Assembly (NCBI RefSeq): GCF_030219325.1
Contig: NZ_CP126625.1
Location: 2,964,857 to 3,028,856 of the forward strand
DNA: 64,000 bases
Direction of reading: 5' to 3'
Source of the DNA: Geothrix sp.
Lineage (GTDB): Bacteria; Acidobacteriota; Holophagae; Holophagales; Holophagaceae
Position numbers and translations under genes: made by a program. The notes under the pieces are model-generated. The model saw only the letters and a list, made by a program, of their open reading frames with translations, did not search any database and was not told where the DNA came from. This document shows, piece after piece, positions 15,393 through 25,800 of this stretch (position 1 is the first letter of the stretch; every line of letters starts with the position of its first letter).

Positions 15393-17863
15393 TCAGGTGC
15401 TCCGACCAGATGGGTTTCCTGGCCAGAGGCCACGTCTCCGGTATCAGACAGGGTGGGGACGAGTTTCTCGTCCACCAGATCGAAGTTCACCAGGCCCGAA
15501 GGCACCGTGTCCTGGCCGACCATCAGCTCGGCGAGGGGGTCCTCCACCTGCTTCTGGATGGCCCGGCGCAGGGGCCGGGCGCCGTAGGCGCGGTCTCGCA
15601 GCGTCGTCTTCACCAGCCAGTCGCAGGCGGCGTCCGTCAGGGTGACGCACAGCTTGTGCTTCTGGAGGGTGATGTTGAGATCCTCCACCAGCAGGCGGAC
15701 GATCTTGCGCAGCTCGTCATCCCCCAGGCGGTTGAACACCACGATCTCGTCGATGCGGTTCAGGAACTCCGGGGGGAAGGTGCGCTTCAGGACCTTCATG
15801 GCGTCGCTGGACTTGGCGTCGGGACGGCCGTCCTGCTCGACGAAGCCGAGGTTCTTCTCCGACAGCAGCTCCCGGCTGCCCACATTGGACGTCATGATGA
15901 TGATGGTGTTCTTGAAGTCCACCAGGTTCCCGAAAGCGTCCGAAGCCTGACCGTCGTCAAAGATCGACAACAGAATGTTTATGAGGTCCGGGTGGGCCTT
16001 CTCGATCTCATCGAAGAGCAGGACGCAGTACGGGTTCCGCCGGATGCGGTCCGTCAGCATGCCGCCTTCCTCATAGCCCACGTACCCCGGAGGGGCCCCG
16101 AGCAGCTTGGAGACCTCGTGCTTCTCCATGTATTCCGACATGTCGAAGCGGATCATCTTCTTGGCATCGCCGAAGAGGAAGGTCGCCAGGGTCTTGGCCA
16201 GCTCCGTCTTGCCCACGCCCGTGGGGCCCAGGAAGAGGAACGAGCCCATGGGGCGGTTGGGGTTCTTGAGGCCGGTCCGGGCCCGGCGCACGGCCCGCAC
16301 CACGGCGCTGACCGCCTCGGGCTGGCCGATGACGCGCTCGTTGAGCCGGGGCTCCATGTTCACCAGGTTGGCCTTCTCGTCGCCCTTCAGGGCGCGGACG
16401 GGAATGCCGGTCCAGCTGGCCACCACGTCCTCGATGTCCTGCTCCGTGACCTCGGGGAAGCGGGCGTAGTCCTCGTCCGTGAGCTCCGAGCGGTTCTTCT
16501 GGATCTCGTCGCGCAGCTGCAGCTCCTTCTGGCGCAGCAGCACGGCCTTCTCGAAGTCGCGGCTGAGCACGGCCTCGTTCATCTCGTTGATGACGCGGTG
16601 CAGCTCGTCCTCGGAAGTCTGTCCCTCGGAGGAGGAGCCGCCGGGCCCCACGCGCAGCTTCACCCGGGCGCCGGCCTCGTCCAGCAGGTCGATGGCCTTG
16701 TCGGGCAGGAAGCGGTCCGTGATGTAGCGGTTGGACAGGTAGACCGAGGCCTCCATGGTCTTGGCCGTGTACCGCACCCGGTGGAAGAGCTCGTACCGGG
16801 CCCGGATGCCCTCGATGATGCGCAGGCTCTCGGCCTCGTCCGGGGGATTCACGGTGACCGGCTGGAAGCGGCGGACCAGGCTGCGGTCCTTGTCGATGTA
16901 CTTGGCGTATTCCTTGTGCGTGGTGGCGCCGATGCACTGGATCTCGCCGCGGCTGAGGGCCGGCTTCAGGATGTTGGCCGCGTCCAGGCTACCCTCGGCG
17001 GCGCCGGTGCCGATGAGCGAGTGGATCTCATCGATGAAGAGCACCACGCTGGGATCCTTGCTGGCCTCGGCGATGATGGACTTGAGCCGCTCCTCGAACT
17101 GGCCGCGGTACTTGGTGCCGGCCACCACGAGGCTGAGGTCCAGGGCGTAGATGCGCTTGTCCGCCAGGCTAGGGGGCACGATGCCCTCGTGGATCTTCTG
17201 GGCCAGGCCCTCCACGATGGCGGTCTTGCCCACGCCCGCCTCGCCCAGCAGGATCGGGTTGTTCTTGCGGCGGCGGCTGAGGATCTGGACGATGCGCTCG
17301 ACCTCGGCATCCCGGCCGATGAGGTTGTCGAAGATGCCCCGCTCGGCCATCTCGGACAGGTTGCGGGCGAATTCCGAGAGGAGCGGGTGCTCCTTCTTCT
17401 TCTTGGCGATCTTTTCTTCCTTGCTGCTCTCCAGCAGGATCTCCTTGGCGGCGATGAGGTCCGCGCCGGCCTCCTTCAGCAGGCGGCCCGCCAGACAGCC
17501 CTCCTCGCGCAGCATGCCCAGCAGCAGGTGCTCGGCGCCCACGTGCTTGTGGTTGAGCTTGGCGCTCTCGGCCGTGGCGTGCTGGAGGATGTGCTTGACC
17601 TCCTCCTCCATGGGGATGTCGATGCTGGTGCTGCTGGGGGTGATCTTCTTGTCTTTGGGGGTGAGCGCCGCCACCAGGCGCTCGCGCAGGCTGCTCACCT
17701 GCACGCCCATGCGCTCCAGGAGCTGGGTGCTGGTCTTCTCCGATTCCCGGAGGAGGCCCAGCAGGAGGTGGCCGCTCTGGATGCTTTCCGCACCGAACTG
17801 GCTCGCCTCATAGCGGGCAAAGAACATCACACGACGGGCTTTTTCGGTGAATTTTTCGAACAC
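15389..17863 (-). CDS. clpC: ATP-dependent Clp protease ATPase subunit ClpC
   Basis: AAA+ unfoldase of 824 residues that feeds proteins to ClpP. The domain order is typical of ClpC: Clp N-domain repeats (about 1-150, FEKFTEKARRVMFFARYEA), AAA-1 with GEAGVGKTAI near 204, a UVR-type helical segment (INEMNEAVLSRDFEKAVLLRQKE), AAA-2 with GPTGVGKTELAKT near 543, and the D2-small domain. I chose the GTG at 17863 because it starts the family N-terminus and has AAGGGTG upstream; the open frame continues about 100 codons further into the purA promoter region without making sense. It heads the clpC-bamA-ompH run and diverges from purA. Confidence 0.95.
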   Translation of the reverse strand: MFEKFTEKARRVMFFARYEASQFGAESIQSGHLLLGLLRESEKTSTQLLERMGVQVSSLRERLVAALTPKDKKITPSSTSIDIPMEEEVKHILQHATAESAKLNHKHVGAEHLLLGMLREEGCLAGRLLKEAGADLIAAKEILLESSKEEKIAKKKKEHPLLSEFARNLSEMAERGIFDNLIGRDAEVERIVQILSRRRKNNPILLGEAGVGKTAIVEGLAQKIHEGIVPPSLADKRIYALDLSLVVAGTKYRGQFEERLKSIIAEASKDPSVVLFIDEIHSLIGTGAAEGSLDAANILKPALSRGEIQCIGATTHKEYAKYIDKDRSLVRRFQPVTVNPPDEAESLRIIEGIRARYELFHRVRYTAKTMEASVYLSNRYITDRFLPDKAIDLLDEAGARVKLRVGPGGSSSEGQTSEDELHRVINEMNEAVLSRDFEKAVLLRQKELQLRDEIQKNRSELTDEDYARFPEVTEQDIEDVVASWTGIPVRALKGDEKANLVNMEPRLNERVIGQPEAVSAVVRAVRRARTGLKNPNRPMGSFLFLGPTGVGKTELAKTLATFLFGDAKKMIRFDMSEYMEKHEVSKLLGAPPGYVGYEEGGMLTDRIRRNPYCVLLFDEIEKAHPDLINILLSIFDDGQASDAFGNLVDFKNTIIIMTSNVGSRELLSEKNLGFVEQDGRPDAKSSDAMKVLKRTFPPEFLNRIDEIVVFNRLGDDELRKIVRLLVEDLNITLQKHKLCVTLTDAACDWLVKTTLRDRAYGARPLRRAIQKQVEDPLAELMVGQDTVPSGLVNFDLVDEKLVPTLSDTGDVASGQETHLVGAPE

Positions 17864-18008
17864 GGGACACCCTTCCGGGTCAGGGATGGCGCCGGGGCCA
17901 GGATGGTTCCGGAGCGGTCTAACAGGGTAGCGCCTTCCGGCACCCTTGTCCCCTTTCGGCTGGGAAGGATGGGCTTGCGCCGGTATCCTGGAAGGCTGGG
18001 AGGGCGAC

Positions 18009-19325
18009 ATGAGCCTGGCTAGGACCAATCTGGCGATCCTTGGCCTCCAGTGGGGCGACGAGGGCAAGGGCAAGGTCGTGGACCTGCTCAGCCCGAAGTT
18101 CAGGCAGGTGGTCCGCTTCCAGGGTGGCAACAACGCCGGCCACACCGTCGTGGTGGATGGCGTGAGCATCGCCCTGCATCAGGTGCCCAGTGGCGCCCTG
18201 CACCCCGGCTGCTTCCTGGTGGTGGGCAATGGCGTGGTGCTGAACCTGGAGGTCTTCCAGCAGGAGCTGGATCGACTCAAAGCCCGCGGTTTTGATCTGA
18301 CCGGCCGCCTGCTGCTGTCCGAGAAGGCCCACGTGATCCTCCCCCACCACATCGCCCTGGACCAGTGGCGCGAGATCCGGGCCGACAAGGTGGGCGCGAA
18401 GATCGGCACCACCGGCCGCGGCATCGGCCCCGCCTACGAGATGAAGGCCGCCCGCATGGGCATCCGCCTGGGCGACCTGCGCCACCCCGAGACCCTGGCC
18501 GAGCGCATCGAGCCCGGCTACGCGGAGGTGCGCCTGAGGCTGGGCAGCGAGACCCCCCTGCCCAGCCTCGACGCCATCGTCGAGGGCCTGCTGCGCACCG
18601 CCGAACCCTTCCTCCAATTCATCGGCGACGCCCAGGGCCACCTGCTCGGCGCCTGGGAGCGCGGCGACAGCATCCTCTTCGAGGGCGCCCAGGCCACCCT
18701 GCTCGACATCGACCACGGCACCTACCCCTTCGTCACCTCCAGCAACTGCAGCCTGGGCGGCCTCTTCACCGGCACCGGCCTGCCCCCCAAGGCCGTGGGC
18801 CAGATCCTGGGCATCGCCAAGGCCTACACCACCCGCGTGGGCGCCGGCCCCTTCCCCGCCGAGCTGCTGGACGCCACCGGCGACCGCATCCGCGAGGTGG
18901 GCCGCGAGTTCGGCACCACCACGGGCCGCCCCCGCCGCTGCGGCTGGTTCGACGCCCCCATCACCGCCCACGCCTGCCGCACCAACGGCGTGGATGGCCT
19001 GGCCATCATGAAGCTCGACGTGCTCGACGGCATGGACGAGGTGGGCCTCATCGTGGGCTACCGCACCGGCGAGGGCACCCTCACCACCCAGCTGCCCAGC
19101 TGCGCCGCCGACTGGGCCGGATTGCAGCCCGAGGTGAAGCGCTTCAAGGGCTGGACCAGCACCCGCGGCATCACCGACCACCGGCAGCTGCCCGCCCAGG
19201 CCCAGGCCTACCTCGAATCCCTGGCCGAGAGCGTGGCCGTGCCCATCAGCTACCTCAGCACCGGACCCGACCGCCACGAGGGCTGCCTCTACCCCGGAAC
19301 CTTCCTCCAGCCGCTGCTGGGTTGA
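18009..19325 (+). CDS. purA: Adenylosuccinate synthetase
   Basis: Purine biosynthesis: IMP, aspartate and GTP to adenylosuccinate. It has 438 residues, standard length. The P-loop-like GLQWGDEGKGK (about 12-22), the NNAGHTVVVDG catalytic His region, the IGTTGRGIGPAYEMKAARMGIR segment and the GTTTGRPRRCGWFD motif are all intact. The start at 18009 has GGGAGGG just upstream; the in-frame extension to 17946 lacks a site. It is divergent from clpC, with about 145 bases between the start codons that must hold both promoters. Bases 19326-19430 after it contain only a short GCACGC/GCGTGC hairpin before the tRNA genes. Confidence 0.97.
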   Translation: MSLARTNLAILGLQWGDEGKGKVVDLLSPKFRQVVRFQGGNNAGHTVVVDGVSIALHQVPSGALHPGCFLVVGNGVVLNLEVFQQELDRLKARGFDLTGRLLLSEKAHVILPHHIALDQWREIRADKVGAKIGTTGRGIGPAYEMKAARMGIRLGDLRHPETLAERIEPGYAEVRLRLGSETPLPSLDAIVEGLLRTAEPFLQFIGDAQGHLLGAWERGDSILFEGAQATLLDIDHGTYPFVTSSNCSLGGLFTGTGLPPKAVGQILGIAKAYTTRVGAGPFPAELLDATGDRIREVGREFGTTTGRPRRCGWFDAPITAHACRTNGVDGLAIMKLDVLDGMDEVGLIVGYRTGEGTLTTQLPSCAADWAGLQPEVKRFKGWTSTRGITDHRQLPAQAQAYLESLAESVAVPISYLSTGPDRHEGCLYPGTFLQPLLG

Positions 19326-19430
19326 CTCCAGGCGGGTTCACAGGCACACTGATCCTCCTGCCCACCCGGGCATCGCACGCTCGCGTGCACCGCGCGCTCG
19401 AGGGTTCGCGGTCCCCGGCTCCACCGACAA

Positions 19431-19505
19431 GGGCCCTTAGCTCAGCGGTAGAGCAGCGGCCTTTTAAGCCGTTGGCCGCGGGTTCAAATCCCGCAGGGCC
19501 CACCA
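19431..19505 (+). tRNA. tRNA-Lys (anticodon TTT)
   Basis: Complete cloverleaf: acceptor GGGCCCT pairs with AGGGCCC, D arm GCTC/GAGC, anticodon stem GCGGC/GCCGT with loop CTTTTAA (anticodon TTT at 19463-19465), T arm GCGGG/CCCGC with TTCAAAT, discriminator A and an encoded CCA. Confidence 0.95.
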
Positions 19506-19518
19506 AGTTCCACCCCAG

Positions 19519-19593
19519 GGGGCTATCGTCTAGGGGTCAGGACACCGCCCTTTCACGGCGGTAACACGGGTTCAAATCCCGTTAGCCCTACCA
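19519..19593 (+). tRNA. tRNA-Glu (anticodon TTC)
   Basis: Acceptor GGGGCTA pairs with TAGCCCT (one G-T), D region TCGTCTAGGGGTCAGGAC as in bacterial tRNA-Glu, anticodon loop CTTTCAC with TTC, T arm with GGGTTCAAATCCC, and an encoded CCA. It follows tRNA-Lys by 13 bases, so both are probably on one transcript. Confidence 0.95.
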
Positions 19594-19597
19594 TAAA

Positions 19598-19621
19598 AGA
19601 GCCTAGAGAAATCTAGGCTCT
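19598..19621 (+). terminator. Hairpin directly after tRNA-Glu
   Basis: Perfect 10-base-pair stem AGAGCCTAGA / TCTAGGCTCT with a GAAA tetraloop, four bases after the tRNA CCA. The following ACTTGT is not a strong T tract, but the position fits the end of the tRNA transcript. Confidence 0.6.
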
Positions 19622-19939
19622 ACTTGTATAAAGACGGCTCAACGCACCTAGAGATGAACTGAACGCTCCAAAAAACGCTCCAAATTGAGGGCAAATCTGG
19701 GAGCGTTTTCTCAATCGATGGCGAAGTCGTGTGATCTGTCCAGCAGGAGGGCCCGCTGGGGTCGGTCGGCTGGCGGCAGCCGCATGCCGATCTGCCCAGG
19801 GGCCTGGTCGTCTTGCCAAGGTTGACCGCATCGGCAGGCCCCTACCTGGAGCTGGAAGCGTGGAGAAGCCCACGGACATTTTCTGTCCAAACCGGTGTGG
19901 CAGGATGGTCTGGACCAAGTCTTTCCTTGAGATGCCTGC
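19622..19939. other. Gene-poor stretch downstream of the tRNA genes
   Basis: No convincing gene in 318 bases. It contains a tandem CGCTCC motif and an inverted repeat with 10-base arms (AAAACGCTCC at 19672-19681, GGAGCGTTTT at 19700-19709) that ends in T residues and could act as a terminator. It begins more AT-rich than the surrounding coding DNA. No copy of the tRNA 3' end was found elsewhere in the window, so an attachment site is not supported. Confidence 0.5.
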
Positions 19940-22891
19940 ATGAGCTACGACCCCTTTGATGGCGTGTTGCTGAACGACCCCCGACCGCCTGTGTCAGGTG
20001 CCGTCAGCCTCATGCTGCATCTGCGGGTGGCGCGAAGACTGGCCAAGGCCCAGGGACGCACAGCGGGCCCCAGCCTCGAGGCGCTGAAGACACGTGCTCA
20101 GGCCTGCCGGGAACTGCTGGCTCAGGGTCTTTTGCCTGCCACCTTGCGAGAATTGCAGGCCTACGGGCTGGACCTCGGCCAGCCCAAGGCTTCCCACAGC
20201 CTCGCCAGCGTTCTAGCCCACCTGGAGGCCTACCTCAAGGAAGTGGAAGCGGGCGGCTATCTAGAGCCGGACCTAGCCCTATGGCAGGCCGTGGACCTGG
20301 AACTGGCCGGGAAACGGGGGCTCTGGATCGAGCGGACCGAGGCCGATGGGCCCATTGAAGCCGGACTTCGTGACCTGGTGCCCACGCGTCTTCGGGCCCT
20401 GGCCTGTGTTCCGGGCCTGGGAGGCGCCACGTTCAGGCTCGCGGCCCAGAAAGGTGGCGATGCCTCCGGCCTCTTCGGCAGCGCACAACCCCTGGTGGCG
20501 TGGTTCCTCGATGGGCTCGAAGCCCATGGCGAAAGCCTCCCCAATGACCTCAACCTTTCTGAGCCGGAGGGCTGGGGATCGGCGCCGTGGTCATCCGCTC
20601 TGGAATCCCTGTTCGAGGGACCGCTTGATCTGAAGGACCATGCGGACACCTTCCAGCGGGGACTCGTCGAAGGCCCTCTCGACCTGCTGCGCCATGCCAT
20701 TGAACAGGTTTGCGTCTGGCTGGATGCGGGCATTCCCCCGGCTGAGATCACCCTCATCCATCCCGAGCCGCAAACGGTGGCCGCCTTCCTTGTACCCCTG
20801 CTGGCCGAAGAAGGCGTGGCCCTCCATGTGCGCGGTGGTCTGCTGCCCCTCCTCGCCAGCGAAGCCTGGAGTCCGCTCTGGACCCTGCTCATGGGCGTGC
20901 AGCGGCTGGACCCCTGCGCCGTGTCCGCCGGACTCCGCGCCTCCAGGCGCGACGACCTCCGCCACTGGGCGGATGCCCTGGCCCTCGCCGATCAGAGCGG
21001 GACGCTCGCGTTCGAAGGCAGCTTCATGCACCTGCGAGACCGCGTGAAGGACTACGCCCAAGGCATCTGGCAGGAACTGGCCACGCTGAGGGCAACCACC
21101 CAGACGGCGCACAGGTGGGCCGAGCGCTTGGAGTCCTTGGCCACCACGCTGCGACTGCCCATGGATCCCGATGATTTCTATTCGCCATTGGGCCTGCTCA
21201 AAGAAGCCTGGGGCAACGAGACTTGGACCTTCGCCGACATGCTCCTGGCGTTGGAGGCCTTCCTGGATGCGGCGCGCAGCAGCGAGATCCCCCGAGCCGT
21301 CGAGGGCCTGCGGCTGGTGACCCCCGGCACGATCCTCGACGACTGGAACGGCGCCCGCGCCACCCTGATCCTCGACCTCTCCGAAGGTGCCTGGCCTAGC
21401 CGCCCCGCCGAGAACCCCGACCTGGACGGCGACCGCAAGGCCGCCATCAATCGCGCGCTGCTCGCCTGGAGCCAGACTGAACCGACGGCGACCTTCCCCC
21501 CTGCCCTGCAGCGGTTCTGGCTTCCCCGTAGCGAGCATGGCGACCAGATTCCCCGCGCCTTCCAGCGGGAGGCCTACGCCTTCAACAAGGTGCTGGCCAT
21601 GACTCGCGAGCGCCTGGTGGTGCTCAGTCCTGCCCAGGATGAGGATGGCCGCATGAAGTCCCAGGGACCCTTCTGGACGGCGCTGGAAGGTGCAGCCCTG
21701 TGGAGTCCTGAGCCCGCGCTGCACAGCCGCCTGCGATGGCGCTGGGAAGGGCACGACCAATCCCCTCACCAACAGGCCCGGGCCACCGCCGCCCAGGCCC
21801 GCCCGGCCAGCGAGGCGCTGCTGGCGGAAGCGCCCGACTTCGACCTTGCTCCAGGGCTCCGCGCCGCCTGGCGCAAGGGGCAGGACAGCGCCAGCCCCAC
21901 CGCGCTCGAAGGCCTCGCCAAATGCCCCTTCCGTTCTTTCGCGGAGCGCGTCTGGGGCCTGCAGACCTTCGATGCGCGTACCCGGATGTCCATGGCCGTG
22001 GGCATCCTCGTCCACCACATCATGGAAGAGGCCCTGATGCCCTTCGTGGGCGAAGAGGACTGGCCTGCCGCCTTCCAGACGGCCCTGGGCCTGGGTCCTG
22101 AGGCCAGCGCCGATGACCTCATCCCCCACCTGCAATCCCTCTGGCTGGACAATCAGGACCAGTGGCTGAAGGAGCTGGACCGCCACATCCCCCAGGAGCA
22201 GTGGCCTCAGGCCGTGCTCCGCCTGGAATCCCTGCTGCCCAACGTGGCCGCTGGTCTGCTGCGGGATGTCCAGGCGGAAGCCCCCGACAAGGGCGAATTC
22301 GCGTTGCTCGACCCAACACGCCTGTTAGCTCCAAAGGCAAAGAAGGCTGCAGCGCCCCCACCGGAGACCTGGCGCCGGAGCCTCCTGGCCCTCGAAGGCA
22401 GCCTGGGTCCAGTCGCCCTGGACCTGGGTGACGGCCGCTCCCTCGTGGTCAGCGGCAAGGTGGATCGCATTGAGCGCTGGACCAGTGACGACCTCTCCTT
22501 CCTGCGGGTGGTGGACTACAAGACCTCGAAGGAGACCTACCTCAAGGCCTACGCCGAGGAGGACGCACCCTTCGCCTCGCACCTGCAGACCCCGCTCTAC
22601 ATGCTGCTGGCCGAGCAGGTCTACCTGGGCGAACGCGCCACGGCGGTGCTTTTTTCCCTGCGTGACGATGACCCCAAGCCCTTCACCAAGCACCTCGTCA
22701 CCCTGGCCGAGGCCGGTCCCGACGGAGCCTGGCGCCAGCGGCTGCTCACGAATCTCGCTCGTTTTGATTCGCGGCTGGAGTCGGGGGATTTCCCGCCGAC
22801 TCCCGGCGAGCATTGCAGCCAGTGTCAGTTGGCGGCCCTCTGCGGGCGGCCCGTGGACGTGACCGTCGAGACCGATGGGGAGGGGGACTGA
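19940..22891 (+). CDS. AddB/RexB-like PD-(D/E)XK nuclease subunit
   Basis: Predicted second subunit of a helicase-nuclease that processes double-strand DNA ends for recombination; 983 residues. The C-terminal nuclease domain has VVDYKTSKE (about 857) and QTPLYMLLAEQ. Four Cys in the AddB iron-sulfur pattern are visible: one in GLAKCPFRSF (about 661) and three in CSQCQLAALC (about 958-967). The N-terminus is SF1-helicase-like in pattern (LILDLSEGAWPSRPAENPDL) but I see no Walker A motif. An in-frame stop at 19928-19930 blocks a longer N-terminus. The ribosome-binding site is weak. The gene is two bases from the AddA-like start. Confidence 0.83.
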   Translation: MSYDPFDGVLLNDPRPPVSGAVSLMLHLRVARRLAKAQGRTAGPSLEALKTRAQACRELLAQGLLPATLRELQAYGLDLGQPKASHSLASVLAHLEAYLKEVEAGGYLEPDLALWQAVDLELAGKRGLWIERTEADGPIEAGLRDLVPTRLRALACVPGLGGATFRLAAQKGGDASGLFGSAQPLVAWFLDGLEAHGESLPNDLNLSEPEGWGSAPWSSALESLFEGPLDLKDHADTFQRGLVEGPLDLLRHAIEQVCVWLDAGIPPAEITLIHPEPQTVAAFLVPLLAEEGVALHVRGGLLPLLASEAWSPLWTLLMGVQRLDPCAVSAGLRASRRDDLRHWADALALADQSGTLAFEGSFMHLRDRVKDYAQGIWQELATLRATTQTAHRWAERLESLATTLRLPMDPDDFYSPLGLLKEAWGNETWTFADMLLALEAFLDAARSSEIPRAVEGLRLVTPGTILDDWNGARATLILDLSEGAWPSRPAENPDLDGDRKAAINRALLAWSQTEPTATFPPALQRFWLPRSEHGDQIPRAFQREAYAFNKVLAMTRERLVVLSPAQDEDGRMKSQGPFWTALEGAALWSPEPALHSRLRWRWEGHDQSPHQQARATAAQARPASEALLAEAPDFDLAPGLRAAWRKGQDSASPTALEGLAKCPFRSFAERVWGLQTFDARTRMSMAVGILVHHIMEEALMPFVGEEDWPAAFQTALGLGPEASADDLIPHLQSLWLDNQDQWLKELDRHIPQEQWPQAVLRLESLLPNVAAGLLRDVQAEAPDKGEFALLDPTRLLAPKAKKAAAPPPETWRRSLLALEGSLGPVALDLGDGRSLVVSGKVDRIERWTSDDLSFLRVVDYKTSKETYLKAYAEEDAPFASHLQTPLYMLLAEQVYLGERATAVLFSLRDDDPKPFTKHLVTLAEAGPDGAWRQRLLTNLARFDSRLESGDFPPTPGEHCSQCQLAALCGRPVDVTVETDGEGD

Positions 22892-22892
22892 T

Positions 22893-25800
22893 ATGCGCAC
22901 CCTCGACCTGAGCGATCCCCTCATCCTCGACCAGTCGCTGGTAGTGAGCGCCAGTGCAGGATCGGGCAAGACCTTCACCCTCACCGTGCTGGTCACCGCC
23001 CGGCTGGGGCGCGGCGATATCCGCCCCTGGGAGATCCTGGCCACCACCTTCAGCGAGACTTCCGCAGCGGATCTGCGCGAGCGGCTGCTCCGTCCACTGG
23101 ATATGCTGTCCGCCTTGGATGAGGCCGCGTGGCAGCAACTGCTGCCGCACCTCGAAGTGCCCGTTGCCACGGACCTCGAAGCGTTGCTCAAGGAGCTGCC
23201 CGGCATCCAGCACCTGAAGAAGTCCGCCGGGGAGGTGGCCCAGGCCGCCGCCCACTGGTCATGTGCACCCTGGCTCGGCTCGCCCGCCAAGGCCCGCGCC
23301 TTCTGGCGCCGCGTGCGGCGGGAAGCCGAGCTGCTGCAGGTGTCCACCATCCACAGCCTGGCCATGCGCGTGCTGAGCAAGGGCGAGGGCAGCCACGACA
23401 CCATCCTCGATGTGCGTCATCCCTCCCTGCTGCGGCTGCTGCGACTCACGGTGCGCGAGGCACTGACCCTGCCCACCGGCCATGCCGATGAAGTGCCCGC
23501 CCGCTTGCTGCTGGCCTGGGCCGAGCAGAACTGGGAGGAACTGTCCCAGGGCTTCGACAACCACCTCGATGCCCTTGGGCACCTGAAGGGTGAAGACCCC
23601 AGCCAGTACCGGGACGCTCTGACCCATGCCCTGGCCGGAGCCCGGAATGCCCTGGCGCCCTTCGCGGCGGATGCTGAGCTGGCCAAGCACCCCAGCGGCA
23701 AGGGCCTCCACAACTTCAAGAAGGAGAACCTCCTTCCGGTTCCAGTCGACAGCGCCGATCTGCAGACGAACCTCCGCTGGGCCCAGGCCCAGAGCGGGCG
23801 CGTGTCGAACCCGCCCCCTGCCTATTACTCCGACGCATTCTGTGAGGCGATGGCGGCCCTCAAGCCCGTGGCCACCGCGCTGGAAGCCTGGCTGCGCTGC
23901 CTGCTGGTGAATGCGCTGCAGCGCTTCGAGGCCGAGAAGCAGGCCCAGGGGCTGGCCACCTTCGGGGACCTGGTTCGCCAGGCCTTGGACAGCCTCAAGG
24001 CACATGGACTGGAAACTCCTGCGCCCAAGCTGCTCCTGGTGGACGAGTACCAGGACACCTCCAAGGTGCAGGATGCCTTCCTGGAGGCCCTCGGCGCTGA
24101 GCGCATGGTGCGCGTGGGTGATGTGAAGCAGGCCATCTACGGCTTCCGGGGTGGCGATCCCGATCTGCTGCGGGACCGGCTGGCCGCGGCGGGAGAGGGC
24201 GCCTTCCGCCTCGCTTCCAACTTCCGCTCCACACCCGAGATCGTGACCCTGGCCAATACCTATGTGGATCAGGTCTGGCCCCAGTTGGATCCCACGGTCG
24301 GCGATCTCGACGGGGCCCAGGTACCCGTTGCCCCATCGGGGCCTCCAGTGGGGTTGGTGCGCACGCCTGCGCCACCTACTTCAGGCGACCTTCCGGCCCT
24401 CGCGGATTGGATCTCGGGCCTCTCCCGGGAGTCCGGCTGGACCGAGTCCCTCGGCGCTCGCGCGAAGACCGGCAGCCGCACTCGGGCGCTCCTGCTCAAG
24501 CAGCGCACCCGCCTGCCGGGCCTCCTCCAGCGCCTCAAGGCGCAGGGCATCCAGCCCTACGTGGTGGCCAAGGAGGGATTCTGGGACAGCCCCGGCGTGC
24601 GGCTCATCCTGGCGGCCCTGGAGGCCGTGGCCCACCCCGAGCGACCCATCCCCTGTGCGGCGTTGCTGCGCCAGGTGGTGGGCCTAAGCGATGCCGAACT
24701 GGCAACCCTGGCCCAAGGCTGTGAAGGCCGTCCCGGACTGCCCGGTCTGGGTCAGTTGGATCCCGAGCGGCTTCCGGATGCCCACCGAGAGGCCGCCCGT
24801 TTCCTCCTCGACCTGCGACAGGCCTCCACCCAGACCATCGCAGGTCGCCTGCTGCGCCACGGAGCCCTGCTCCAGGCCATCGCAGCCCTGAACGTGCATG
24901 GTGCGCTGGAGCCCCTGCGGGCCCGGCGCAACCTGGCCGGACTGCTCGCCAAGTTGCAGGACCTGCCCGCCAGTCCCTCCGTGGCCTACGCCCTGCTGGA
25001 TGACGAGCGGAACGGCCTGGAGCGGGGCGACCTGCCCGCCTCCGTGGAAGACGCCGATCTGCTCATCCAGACGGCTCACGGCAGTAAGGGGCTGGAGTAC
25101 GACGACGTCATCCTGCCCCTGCTGAATGTGAACCCGCGCAGCTTCCGAAAGGGGGACCTGCGCACCCGCCCCGAGACCGGCGAGCTGCTGCTGGCCTGGA
25201 AGCTGGGGACATTCACCGGACGCGCCTACGACGACCTCAAGCCCCTGGTGGAGGCCAAACAGAAGCGCGACGAACTCAACCTGCTCTATGTGGCGCTTAC
25301 CCGGGCCAAGGGGCGTCTCTGCGTGCTGCTTCAGGAGCCCAAAGACCCCAAAGAGCCCAAACCCCCGAGCGAGTTCAAGACCTGGGCGAAATGGGGGCAG
25401 GTCCTGGCCAGCAGCCACCTGGACTGGAAGCCCTTGGCGGAGGCACCGACACCGGTGCCCGTGCCGGCCCGTGTCACCCTCACGCTGGACTCACCGCCGG
25501 CGAGAGCGGCCCTGGCCGACCTCACCCTGCCTGCCGATGCCCATGACGACCTCCCTGGCGATACCCGCAGCAAGGCCCGCCAGGAGGGTGAAGCCATGCA
25601 TGCCTTCCTCCGGGATCTCCTGGTGCGGTGGGAGGATCCGGAAGCCTTCCAGGCCTGCCTCGCCGCTGCCCCACCAGTCGCCCACGCCCGTGAGAACGCC
25701 CTGCGCTTCCTGGAGCAATTCGAGGCCAAGGGCTGGCGCCACTTCCGCCGCCGCACCGAGCTGCCCCTCGCGGGTGCAGCCAGCAGTGGTGGGCTTGGAC

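Noticed and set aside
13308-18022. Long plus-strand frames over bamA and clpC
   Set aside because: Both lie opposite well-conserved genes and have no recognisable protein features.
19613-19918. 101-codon minus-strand frame beside the tRNA genes as an integrase remnant
   Set aside because: The Phe-rich end looked phage-like at first, but no tyrosine-recombinase motif (R...HxxR...Y) is present and no att repeat was found.
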